A stretch of DNA of 9,997 nucleotides from Bacillota bacterium (GTDB lineage Bacteria; Bacillota; Clostridia; Lachnospirales; Lachnospiraceae). Position numbers and translations under genes: made by a program. Numbering within the stretch: the first letter of the stretch is position 1; each line of letters opens with the position of its first letter. The stretch lies in contig JAEWHR010000056.1 of assembly GCA_023387655.1 (NCBI GenBank), positions 1 through 9,997 on the forward strand. Reading direction: 5' to 3'. Below, piece by piece: positions 1 to 6,552 of the stretch. A model generated the notes under the pieces. That model did no database searches. It was not told the DNA's origin and saw only the letters and a program-made list of their open reading frames with translations.

Positions 1-40
1 TATTTGAATTTTTTACTTTCAATGTCATATTTTTATCATA

Positions 41-100
41 ACGTGAAAAACTAATACTGTATTGTGTTATAACATTTTAAGCAAAACATAGTATTCACGT
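41..100. repeat. Inverted repeat upstream of the cotransporter promoter
   Basis: ACGTGAA (41-47) is matched by its exact reverse complement TTCACGT (94-100). Between them is a compact hyphenated palindrome, AATAC-T-GTATT (53-63), whose left arm can also pair with AGTATT at 90-95. The region is otherwise AT-rich and holds no convincing reading frame. It could be a regulator site or the 3' end of a structure belonging to an upstream gene. Seven-base arms separated by 46 bases can arise by chance in AT-rich DNA, so this is weak. Confidence 0.25.
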
Positions 101-103
101 AAA

Positions 104-158
104 TTTTACACAGTTTTTACAAATACACCTATTTTATTTTACATTTATCTTCTATCCT
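104..158 (+). promoter_or_regulatory. Probable Pho-box promoter of the Na/Pi cotransporter gene
   Basis: The heptamer TTTTACA occurs as exact direct repeats at 104-110, 115-121 and 137-143, which is spacing of 11 and 22 bp. PhoB/PhoP-family response regulators are known to bind direct repeats at an 11-bp period; the Bacillus form is TT(A/C/T)A(C/T)A with 5-bp spacers, and TTTACA fits it. A plausible -10 hexamer, TATCCT (153-158), begins 9 bases after the last repeat, with no good -35, as expected for an activator-dependent promoter. The missing third phase (126-132) reads CACCTAT. The spacing is seen; the binding protein and the exact -10 are inferred. Confidence 0.6.
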
Positions 159-213
159 AATAAAGCATTTAGTCTGTGTAGACAAATGATATTTGATAAA
201 AAGGAGAATCCCT

Positions 214-1989
214 ATGGATATTTTTTCGTTATTTACCCTGTTAGGAGGCTTAGCATTTTTTCTATACGGAATGAATGTTATGGGCGCAGGTTTGGATAAG
301 GTGGCAGGCGGACGATTGGAACGACTTTTAGAAAAGTTAACCTCTAATCCAATTAAATCAGTAGCACTTGGTGCTCTTGTTACCGCTATCATTCAATCAT
401 CTTCTGCTACCACTGTTATGGTAGTAGGATTTGTTAACTCAGGCATTATGAAATTAAGACAAGCGATTGGCATCATTATGGGTGCTAACCTTGGTACCAC
501 TGCGACTGCTTGGATCCTAAGTCTTGCTGGATTAGAAGGTGATAGTTTTATCGTAAAGATCTTAAAGCCTTCTTCCTTTGCACCAATCCTTGCATTCATT
601 GGTATTATTTTAGTAATGGCTGCAAAGAAAGAAAAGAAAAAAGATATCGGAAGCATCATGATTGGATTCGCTATTCTTATGTTTGGTATGGATACAATGA
701 GCGGTGCTGTGAAACCTTTAGCAGATATCCCTGAATTTAGAAGCATACTAACAATGTTTTCAAATCCAGTTCTTGGTGTATTAACAGGTGCTATCTTAAC
801 CGCGGTTATTCAAAGTTCCTCCGCATCGGTTGGTATCTTACAGGCACTTTCCATGACAGGTGGTATAACATTTGGTTCCGCTATCCCAATTATTATGGGC
901 CAAAATATCGGTACATGTGTGACTGCATTAATTTCTAGTATCGGTGCCAATAAAAATGCAAAACGTGCTGCATTAGTTCACCTTTACTTTAACTTAATTG
1001 GTACAATCATATTTTTAATACTATTTTACACCATTCATTATACCGTAGGATTTCCTTTTATAAATAATTCTGTGGATGCTGTATCGATCGCTGCGGTTCA
1101 TACAACCTTTAACTTATTCTCTACTGCAATCTTACTTCCATTTACAAGAGGCCTTGAGAAACTAGCTTGTATTACATTAAAAGATGGTGAAGATACACAA
1201 GGTTCCAAAGATAAAATCACTGGAATTGATGATCGTTTCTTATCATCCCCAGGCTATGCAGTAGATCAGTGTAGTGAAGCAACGAAACAAATGGCTGAGC
1301 TTGCGAAAGATACATTCTTAACTTCTATTCATCTTCTAAAAGAGTTTGATGATAAAACTGGTGCTTCCATCATGGTGAATGAAGATAGAGTGGATAAATA
1401 TGAGGACATGCTTGGAACCTACCTCGTGAAATTAAGTAGCAAAAATCTATCTACAAACGATAGTAATTCAGTTTCTAAGTTTTTACACAGTATTGGCGAT
1501 ATCGAGCGTATCGCTGATCATGCGGTAAATATATTAGATCTTGCCAAAGAGATTAATCAAAAATCTATCGTTTTCTCAAAAGATGCTCAAGATGGTCTGA
1601 ATGTAATAACAAAGGCTGTGACAGATATTTTAAACATGACAATAAAAGCATTTGTTACTGATGACTTAGCATTGGCAAAAAAAATTGAGCCACTGGAAGA
1701 AGTAATCGACATCTTAAGAAAAGAATTAAAAGATCGTCATATTAAAAGACTCCGAAAAGGACAGTGTACTACAGAACTTGGTTTTGTCTATAACGATATT
1801 TTAACAAACTTTGAGCGTGTTTCTGACCACTGTTCTAACATTGCAGTAAGTATGTTACAGCTAAGTGAAAACAGCTTTGATACTCATGAATATCTCCATG
1901 ATGTGAAATACACAGGAGACCGTACTTTTACAGAACAGTTTGAAGCAAACAAGAAAAAATATGCTTTACCAGAGATTACAAGCGAGTAA
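214..1989 (+). CDS. Na+/phosphate cotransporter with C-terminal PhoU-like domain (NptA/YjbB type)
   Basis: This is a 591-residue membrane protein expected to carry inorganic phosphate with Na+ across the cytoplasmic membrane. The N-terminal ~320 residues contain two inverted Na/Pi-cotransport repeats, each with the family signature QSSSA (residues 61-65 and 200-204) followed by a glycine-rich IIMGxNxGT segment (about 87-95 and 226-234). Several hydrophobic helices surround these. Residues ~345-560 form a PhoU-like helical domain with two metal-binding-type motifs, IERIADHAVNI (430-440) and FERVSDHCSNI (533-543). A TTG 21 bases upstream is in frame, but the ATG at 214 is preferred because AAGGAG (201-206) lies 7 bases before it. 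The gene is monocistronic, preceded by Pho-box-like repeats and followed by a terminator. It probably supplies lower-affinity phosphate uptake, or controlled phosphate flux, alongside the Pst importer. The direction of transport in vivo cannot be read from sequence; E. coli YjbB has been linked to phosphate export. Confidence 0.9.
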   Translation: MDIFSLFTLLGGLAFFLYGMNVMGAGLDKVAGGRLERLLEKLTSNPIKSVALGALVTAIIQSSSATTVMVVGFVNSGIMKLRQAIGIIMGANLGTTATAWILSLAGLEGDSFIVKILKPSSFAPILAFIGIILVMAAKKEKKKDIGSIMIGFAILMFGMDTMSGAVKPLADIPEFRSILTMFSNPVLGVLTGAILTAVIQSSSASVGILQALSMTGGITFGSAIPIIMGQNIGTCVTALISSIGANKNAKRAALVHLYFNLIGTIIFLILFYTIHYTVGFPFINNSVDAVSIAAVHTTFNLFSTAILLPFTRGLEKLACITLKDGEDTQGSKDKITGIDDRFLSSPGYAVDQCSEATKQMAELAKDTFLTSIHLLKEFDDKTGASIMVNEDRVDKYEDMLGTYLVKLSSKNLSTNDSNSVSKFLHSIGDIERIADHAVNILDLAKEINQKSIVFSKDAQDGLNVITKAVTDILNMTIKAFVTDDLALAKKIEPLEEVIDILRKELKDRHIKRLRKGQCTTELGFVYNDILTNFERVSDHCSNIAVSMLQLSENSFDTHEYLHDVKYTGDRTFTEQFEANKKKYALPEITSE

Positions 1990-2089
1990 GTGTATCTCTT
2001 ATTAATCTTATAAAATAACAACATAGTTAATCTATGAAATCAATAAAATTCAAGGACAAAAGTTATTGCAAACAGTCTCACTGGATAAC

Positions 2090-2133
2090 AAAAAAGTAAG
2101 GTGCTATTTTTTACATCTGCACCTTACTTTTTT
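2090..2133. terminator. Bidirectional intrinsic terminator between convergent genes
   Basis: A perfect 15-bp stem pairs 2090-2104 (A6 then GTAAGGTGC) with 2119-2133 (GCACCTTAC then T6) across a 14-base loop. On the plus strand the stem runs into seven T's (2128-2134). On the minus strand the A6 at 2090-2095 supplies the U-tract. It can therefore end both the rightward cotransporter transcript and the leftward phoB-phoR transcript. The phoR stop codon (2124-2126) lies inside the stem. Confidence 0.92.
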
Positions 2134-3500
2134 TCTACTTTATTTTGTGACGGGAATTCTATTGTAATTGTAGTACCTACCATCACTTCACTTTTTAATG
2201 TAATCTTAGCCTCGTGCTTTGCTACGATATGTTTTACAATCGCAAGTCCAAGCCCTGTACCACCAGTTTGTTTGGAACGGCTTTTATCCACACGATAAAA
2301 ACGTTCAAATACTCGGGTGCAGTGTTCTTTTGGAATACCGATACCTGTATCCTCTACCGTAAGTATTACTTTCTCATCCCTTTTATAGATAACAACCTGT
2401 ACAATTCCACCCTTCTTATTATAACGAATTGCATTATCACAAAGATTTGTAATTAATTCCTCCATCATATCTTTACTAGCATAAAGTTTTACTGGAATTC
2501 CAACAAGTTTTAACTCTACCTCATGAGTTTTTGCTGTTATTTTAAGAATGTCAACACAGTTTTTTGCTATCTCATAGAGGTCTAATTCTTCTTTTCTTAT
2601 TTCCTCTTCTATGATATCAAGTTCCGATAACTCAATAATATCATTGATAAGATGAAGCAACCTAGTAGCATTCCTCCTTATTTCCTTTGCAAATCGCATC
2701 GTATCCTCTGGCGTAGCAATTCCTTCTTCAATTAGCTCTGAATATCCTGTAATTGCTGTTAAAGGCGTCTTTAATTCATGAGAAACATTAGCAGTAAATT
2801 CCTGACGAATTTTTTCACTGTGTTCCAAATCTCTTAGCTGCTTATGTATACTACTATGCTGATTCTTAATCATCGTAGCAAATGGTATTAACTCTTCATA
2901 AGGAACATTCTCGTCAAACTCCGCAATCTGCGATAACTCCCTTGCCATATTCTCGATAGGGCGGACAATCCGCTTTGTAAGATATTGTGCCAAGATTGAA
3001 CAGATGAAAAAGATTACAACTCCACCAATTATAACTATTGGTAACGCTTCATAAAATAGGGCAAGCATTCCATTCGCTTCTTTGGAAACTCGTAATATAT
3101 ATTGATTCCCTATTTGCTTTGCATAGTAATATGTATTCTGCCCGATTGTATTCGATACTCTGATATCCTTTCCTATCCCTACTTTCATTGCCTCTACAAT
3201 TTCTGGACGTTCTTTATGATTCTCCATACGGATAGAATTCGCATCACTATCATATAAGACTGCACCTTCCTTATTTATGAGTGTCACTCGGAGCAGATCC
3301 TCCGAAGGAATTGAGCAGCCTTCCTCAATTTTCCCATCTCCAAACAAAACTTCTATCACTTCAAGGTTTGTTTCTAGATCACTAAAGATTTGTCTCTGAA
3401 ACATCATATAGTAGACGAACATTGCAAGCATTGTGGTAACCACAATGGCAATGCCACCTACTACACATAACTGCACTGTTATCCTTCTTTTCATACTCAT
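2124..3500 (-). CDS. phoR: PhoR-type membrane sensor histidine kinase (paired with the response regulator)
   Basis: This is a 458-residue sensor kinase expected to phosphorylate the PhoB-like regulator encoded just upstream. Transmembrane helices at about 10-34 and 153-175 enclose a ~118-residue extracytoplasmic domain. That domain has the VTLINKEGAVLYDSDA pattern typical of the PAS/Cache-like sensors of Firmicute PhoR proteins. A HAMP-like linker (~172-230) leads to the dimerization helix with phospho-acceptor H241 (VSHELKTPLT). The ATP-binding domain shows the N box (NLCDNA, 351-356), G1 box (DTGIGIP, 384-390), F box (FERFYR) and G2 box (GGTGLGLA, 413-420). No cytoplasmic PAS domain is evident between HAMP and the kinase core, unlike the larger Bacillus PhoR. 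The start follows AGGAGG (3508-3513) by 7 bases; a second ATG two codons later is possible. It is separated from the regulator gene by 17 bases, so the two are co-transcribed. Transcription ends at the terminator overlapping its stop. Confidence 0.9.
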   Translation of the reverse strand: MSMKRRITVQLCVVGGIAIVVTTMLAMFVYYMMFQRQIFSDLETNLEVIEVLFGDGKIEEGCSIPSEDLLRVTLINKEGAVLYDSDANSIRMENHKERPEIVEAMKVGIGKDIRVSNTIGQNTYYYAKQIGNQYILRVSKEANGMLALFYEALPIVIIGGVVIFFICSILAQYLTKRIVRPIENMARELSQIAEFDENVPYEELIPFATMIKNQHSSIHKQLRDLEHSEKIRQEFTANVSHELKTPLTAITGYSELIEEGIATPEDTMRFAKEIRRNATRLLHLINDIIELSELDIIEEEIRKEELDLYEIAKNCVDILKITAKTHEVELKLVGIPVKLYASKDMMEELITNLCDNAIRYNKKGGIVQVVIYKRDEKVILTVEDTGIGIPKEHCTRVFERFYRVDKSRSKQTGGTGLGLAIVKHIVAKHEAKITLKSEVMVGTTITIEFPSQNKVEKK

Positions 3501-3517
3501 AGGACTTCCTCCTATTG

Positions 3518-4210
3518 TTAGTCCCCGATTTTATACCCAACATTACGGACAGTTTTTATGATGTCACCACCAACCCCTAACTTCTGGCGTAACGTTTTAA
3601 TGTGCATATCTACGGTTCTACTCTCTCCCTCGTAATCAAATCCCCAAACACGTTCCATAATACGATCCCTAGACAAAACAATTCCCTGATTCTCCAAAAG
3701 ATAACGAAGTAACTCAAATTCCTTATAAGTAAGCTCACAGATATCGCCATCTACCGTTACGCTGTGCTTATCTACATGTAAGGACACACTACCAAAGCTT
3801 AGAGATCCAGAGTTTTGCCCATTTCCTCCAGCACGACGTAATAATGCTTTCACACGAGAGACTAATTCCATAATACCAAATGGTTTTGTTATATAATCAT
3901 CGGCACCAAGGTCTAATCCCTTCACCTTATCCATCTCTGTGGTTTTTGCTGTAACCATCATAATAGGAATATTCGCTGTTTTTGAATCCTTTCTTACATT
4001 GGAAAGAATGCTAAGCCCATCTTCATTCGGTAACATAACATCTAGTAAAATTAACTCTGGAACTTCTTTCTCCAATGCTTTATATAGCTCTTCACCAGTT
4101 TCAAAAACTTCTACCTCAAATCCACTATTTTTAAGTGCATACCCTTCGATTTCGCGAATATTTCTATCATCTTCTACAATATAGATCAATGCTTTTTCCT
4201 CCGTAGCCAT
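3518..4210 (-). CDS. phoB: PhoB/PhoP-type OmpR-family response regulator
   Basis: This 230-residue DNA-binding response regulator is the likely transcription activator of the phosphate-starvation genes. The receiver domain (about 7-125) has the acidic pocket E13-D14-D15, phospho-acceptor D57 in LLDVMLP, switch T87 and the conserved K109 in YITKPF. The C-terminal winged helix (~137-228) carries the OmpR/PhoB pattern LTYKEFELLRYLL, then VWGFDYEGESRTVDMHI with recognition helix ~197-212, and ends in the TVRNVGYKI hairpin. Length and order are normal for the family. The ATG is preceded by an atypical run of six G's (4218-4223, 7 bases away) rather than a GGAGG. It lies 14 bases after the HD gene, so translational coupling may help initiation. 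Being between the HD gene and phoR1, and near pst, phoU and the cotransporter, supports a phosphate role; an unrelated target for this OmpR-type regulator is less likely. Confidence 0.9.
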   Translation of the reverse strand: MATEEKALIYIVEDDRNIREIEGYALKNSGFEVEVFETGEELYKALEKEVPELILLDVMLPNEDGLSILSNVRKDSKTANIPIMMVTAKTTEMDKVKGLDLGADDYITKPFGIMELVSRVKALLRRAGGNGQNSGSLSFGSVSLHVDKHSVTVDGDICELTYKEFELLRYLLENQGIVLSRDRIMERVWGFDYEGESRTVDMHIKTLRQKLGVGGDIIKTVRNVGYKIGD

Positions 4211-4224
4211 TTCTTAACCCCCCA

Positions 4225-4884
4225 CTACATTAGTTTTTGCTCGTTTATGACAAGCTGAAACTTTAAATTTAACTTTTCAGCTGCCCTCCTGCATAAAAGC
4301 ATTCGTCCCATAAATATTTCAAAATAATCCATCACCGCGCATATGGAAGTGTCAACATGCAATCTTAATTCAATAACAGTCTTATCTTCATTAATTGTTG
4401 TTTCAGACTTTTTAACAGAATAGTTGACACGGTCATGAATATCAAAGCTAGCAATATCTTGATTTCTAACTCTCGTATCTCTAACATCTGTTTTATCGGC
4501 TAAGATTAGTGCAGCAGAAACTGGATTGACAGGAAAAGCGGTAGACTCATCATGATTTCCGATTGCTGTAATAATCGTTGCAATGTCCTCTGCATCTGCT
4601 CCTAATTTATCAAGGATTCGAAATGCCATTACGGCACCGCTTTGCGCGTGGTCAATACGATTAATTACATTTCCAATATCATGTAGATAACCTGCGATTT
4701 GAGCTAATTCTGCCTCACGTTCTGAATAACCGAGAGTTAGCAAAATATCCCTTGCTGTAAATGCTACCTTTCTTACATGTGCAAAACTATGCTCTGTATA
4801 TCCAAGAGCGATTAATGTTTCATCAGCTTTCTTGATATACGTATTTACTGCTTCATTTTTTTCTAACTCTGCAAATGTTATCAC
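4225..4884 (-). CDS. HD-domain phosphohydrolase of unknown substrate
   Basis: This is a 219-residue soluble protein with a complete HD metal-dependent phosphohydrolase core. H36 (FAHVRKV), the H68-D69 doublet (GYLHDIGN), H79 (IDHAQSG), H111 (GNHDE) and D130 (LADKTD) follow the spacing of the wider HD superfamily. The C-terminal ~75 residues match no domain I recognise. The substrate cannot be assigned; HD proteins hydrolyse nucleotides, cyclic dinucleotides, (p)ppGpp or other phosphoesters. The start is GTG, preceded by GGAGG (4891-4895) at 6 bases. It is the first gene of the HD-phoB-phoR operon, 14 bases ahead of phoB, and sits ~86 bases downstream of the predicted transcription start. That position suggests phosphate salvage or signalling tied to starvation, but this is inference from context. 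Confidence 0.85.
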   Translation of the reverse strand: MITFAELEKNEAVNTYIKKADETLIALGYTEHSFAHVRKVAFTARDILLTLGYSEREAELAQIAGYLHDIGNVINRIDHAQSGAVMAFRILDKLGADAEDIATIITAIGNHDESTAFPVNPVSAALILADKTDVRDTRVRNQDIASFDIHDRVNYSVKKSETTINEDKTVIELRLHVDTSICAVMDYFEIFMGRMLLCRRAAEKLNLKFQLVINEQKLM

Positions 4885-4910
4885 TTAAGTCCTCCATCCT
4901 GTTGCACCAT
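4881..4910 (-). other. Possible nine-codon leader ORF overlapping the HD gene start
   Basis: An ATG at 4910 opens a nine-codon frame (MVQQDGGLK). Its TGA (4883-4881) overlaps the GTG start of the HD gene in the sequence GTGA. The ATG has its own ribosome-site candidate, AGGAAG (4919-4924), 8 bases upstream. The HD gene's own GGAGG lies inside this small frame. The arrangement is typical of translational coupling. A frame this short can occur by chance, so translation is unproven. Confidence 0.35.
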
Positions 4911-4976
4911 GAGTATCACTTCCTACTGTGCATGCAAAACTTGTTTTTGTATATAGTATTGCTTAAGTATTAATTC

Positions 4977-4985
4977 ATTATAACA
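4977..4985 (-). promoter_or_regulatory. Extended -10 promoter for the HD-phoB-phoR operon
   Basis: On the minus strand, positions 4985-4977 read TGTTATAAT. This is a perfect TATAAT hexamer with the TG dinucleotide of an extended -10 element. The predicted transcription start is near 4970, giving a leader of about 86 bases before the GTG start. No good -35 hexamer is present at 16-18 bases. The first copy of the TTTTTACA repeat (TGTAAAAA on this strand, 5003-4996) occupies the -35 position, as expected if transcription is helped by a bound regulator. Confidence 0.6.
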
Positions 4986-4995
4986 TTACTATATC

Positions 4996-5123
4996 TTTTT
5001 ACACAACCTTATATCTTTTTACAATACCTTCTCTCTTTTTTACACTACCCTATATCTTCTTACACTACCCTATATCTTCTTACACTACCTTTTCTCTTTT
5101 TTACACTCTTATATCAATTTACA
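4996..5123. repeat. Seven-copy 20-21-bp repeat array between the two leftward gene blocks
   Basis: The plus-strand core TTTTTACA, or close variants, begins at 4996, 5016, 5037, 5057, 5077, 5098 and 5116. Spacings are 20, 21, 20, 20, 21 and 18 bp. Cores are mostly followed by CTACCYTATATC, with units 3 and 4 almost identical. Variants: TTCTTACA in copies 4 and 5, AATTTACA in copy 7, and a TTCTCT-type tail instead of TATATC after copies 2 and 5. The spacing is about two helical turns, placing all cores on one face of the DNA. The array fills the space from 5 bases after the phoR2 stop to 10 bases upstream of the extended -10. It is best read as an operator array for the HD-phoB-phoR promoter. 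Intrinsic DNA curvature from phased A-tracts, or a plain microsatellite-like expansion, are alternatives. Confidence 0.85.
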
Positions 5124-5127
5124 GTTT

Positions 5128-6531
5128 CTAACTATCTGACTTTACCTCTGGTAAGCGTATTGTAAAAGTAGACCCCTCATTCAATTCACTTTCTAATGTG
5201 ATATTACCGCCATAATAATTGACGATATGTTTCACAATGGATAAACCAAGCCCAGTTCCATCTACTTTACGGCTTCTTCCCTTATCCACTCGATAAAATC
5301 GTTCAAAGACTCTTACTCTTGATTCCTTTGGAATCCCAACCCCTGTATCCTTTACAACTATCATTAAATCTCTTCCTAAGGTAGTTATTGTGACATAAAC
5401 CATCCCATTTGGTTTATTATATTTAATTGCATTTCCAATTAGATTTAACAATAACTCTCTCATATGCTGTTTGTTTGCATGAATAATCGCTGGCTTACAT
5501 TCCGTTTGTAGATGAACACCTTGTTTTACTGCAATTGGTTGAAGTGTTTTTATAATATCTTGTAATAGCAATGCCATGCGAATTTCTGTAGTTTCCACTT
5601 CGTAATCCCTAGTTTCGAGTCTCGATATCATAAGGATATCATTGATGAGATTGGTCATATTTTCAGTTTCCGTTAAAATTCGCTTCATAAAATCCTTACT
5701 AGTCTCTTCATCCGTCGTAAATCCGCCTAGTAACAATTCTGTATAACCGCGGATGGAGGTGATTGGAGTCTTTAATTCGTGTGATGCATTCGAAAAGAAT
5801 TCTTGGCGCACCATACGCTCAAACTCAATTCCTTCCGTATACTTCTTAACGGAATCTGCCATCTTTTTTGCCGATTGTGCAATAATATTTAACTCTTCAT
5901 ATGGAGTATCAGGCAATAAAAGTTCAGGATTCTCCTCTTTATAATTATCCATAATAGAGGCGATTTGATATAACGGTCTTGTAATGGATTTTGTCAATGT
6001 GTCTGACATTATAACAACTAATAATGCTGACACAGTAATACTAATTAATATAGAAGGAAGTAACCATAACAGATAATCAAAATTACCGGAATAAGGAATC
6101 GCTATTCTTAGGATATAGTCTGAATTATTTGAGGTAACTGCGGTATAAAACATCTGTGTTTTCATCGTAGTAGAATACCGCCTCGCATATCCAAGACCAT
6201 CCTTTAACGCCTCTTGTACTTCCTCCCGTTCCAAATGGTTTTCTAAATTATTAATATTGTTGGTACCAGTATCAGCAACGACCTCTCCTTTTGCATTAAG
6301 TATGGTGTACCTTGCTTTTTTCTGGTCCAACGTTGTTGATAGTATTTTAATCTGATTGGACAGAGATTCGGAATAGTCAAGCGAATTATCAAGCATAATC
6401 AGACTTAGCCTCATATCTTCCTTTGTATTCTTGTGCATAGTGTTACTAACTGTTGTAAAAAATAAGATGCCACTAAACATCATAGCTCCAACTATCACTA
6501 GAATAAATCGTTTAATAATCGCTTTTCTCAT
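5128..6531 (-). CDS. phoR: Second PhoR-like membrane sensor histidine kinase, last gene of the pst-phoU block
   Basis: This 467-residue kinase has the same architecture as the other sensor kinase in the window. Transmembrane helices lie at about 7-28 and 153-175, around an extracytoplasmic PAS/Cache-like domain (RYTILNAKGEVVADTG, 74-89). A HAMP-like linker follows, then phospho-acceptor H251 (ASHELKTPIT), the N box NLIGNA (363-368), G1 box DTGVGIP (395-401), FERFYRVDKGRSR, and G2 box DGTGLGLS (424-431). No cytoplasmic PAS domain is evident. The ATG is preceded by AAGGAA (6541-6546) at 9 bases, and 21 bases separate it from phoU, so it belongs to the pstCAB-phoU transcript. No response regulator gene is directly attached; the nearest is the PhoB-like gene in the next operon. 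It probably senses phosphate status through PhoU and the Pst transporter, and may act on that same regulator. No hairpin terminator follows it; the repeat array begins almost at its stop. Confidence 0.88.
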   Translation of the reverse strand: MRKAIIKRFILVIVGAMMFSGILFFTTVSNTMHKNTKEDMRLSLIMLDNSLDYSESLSNQIKILSTTLDQKKARYTILNAKGEVVADTGTNNINNLENHLEREEVQEALKDGLGYARRYSTTMKTQMFYTAVTSNNSDYILRIAIPYSGNFDYLLWLLPSILISITVSALLVVIMSDTLTKSITRPLYQIASIMDNYKEENPELLLPDTPYEELNIIAQSAKKMADSVKKYTEGIEFERMVRQEFFSNASHELKTPITSIRGYTELLLGGFTTDEETSKDFMKRILTETENMTNLINDILMISRLETRDYEVETTEIRMALLLQDIIKTLQPIAVKQGVHLQTECKPAIIHANKQHMRELLLNLIGNAIKYNKPNGMVYVTITTLGRDLMIVVKDTGVGIPKESRVRVFERFYRVDKGRSRKVDGTGLGLSIVKHIVNYYGGNITLESELNEGSTFTIRLPEVKSDS

Positions 6532-6552
6532 GAATTTTCATTCCTTTTCCAC

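Noticed and set aside
193..213. TTG start for the cotransporter seven codons upstream
   Set aside because: The AAGGAG at 201-206 lies inside this extension and is ideally placed for the ATG at 214.
2106..2114. TTTTTTACA in the terminator loop as another Pho-box element
   Set aside because: It is a single copy with no phased partner and is not at a promoter. Isolated TTTTACA words are expected by chance in AT-rich DNA, and others occur inside phoR and phoU.
4996..5123. CRISPR array
   Set aside because: The units are only 20-21 bp and are repeated throughout, with no unique ~30-bp spacers and no cas genes nearby.
5037..5123. Terminator after the second sensor kinase gene
   Set aside because: No stem-loop with a U-tract on the minus strand was found; the repeats are direct, not inverted.
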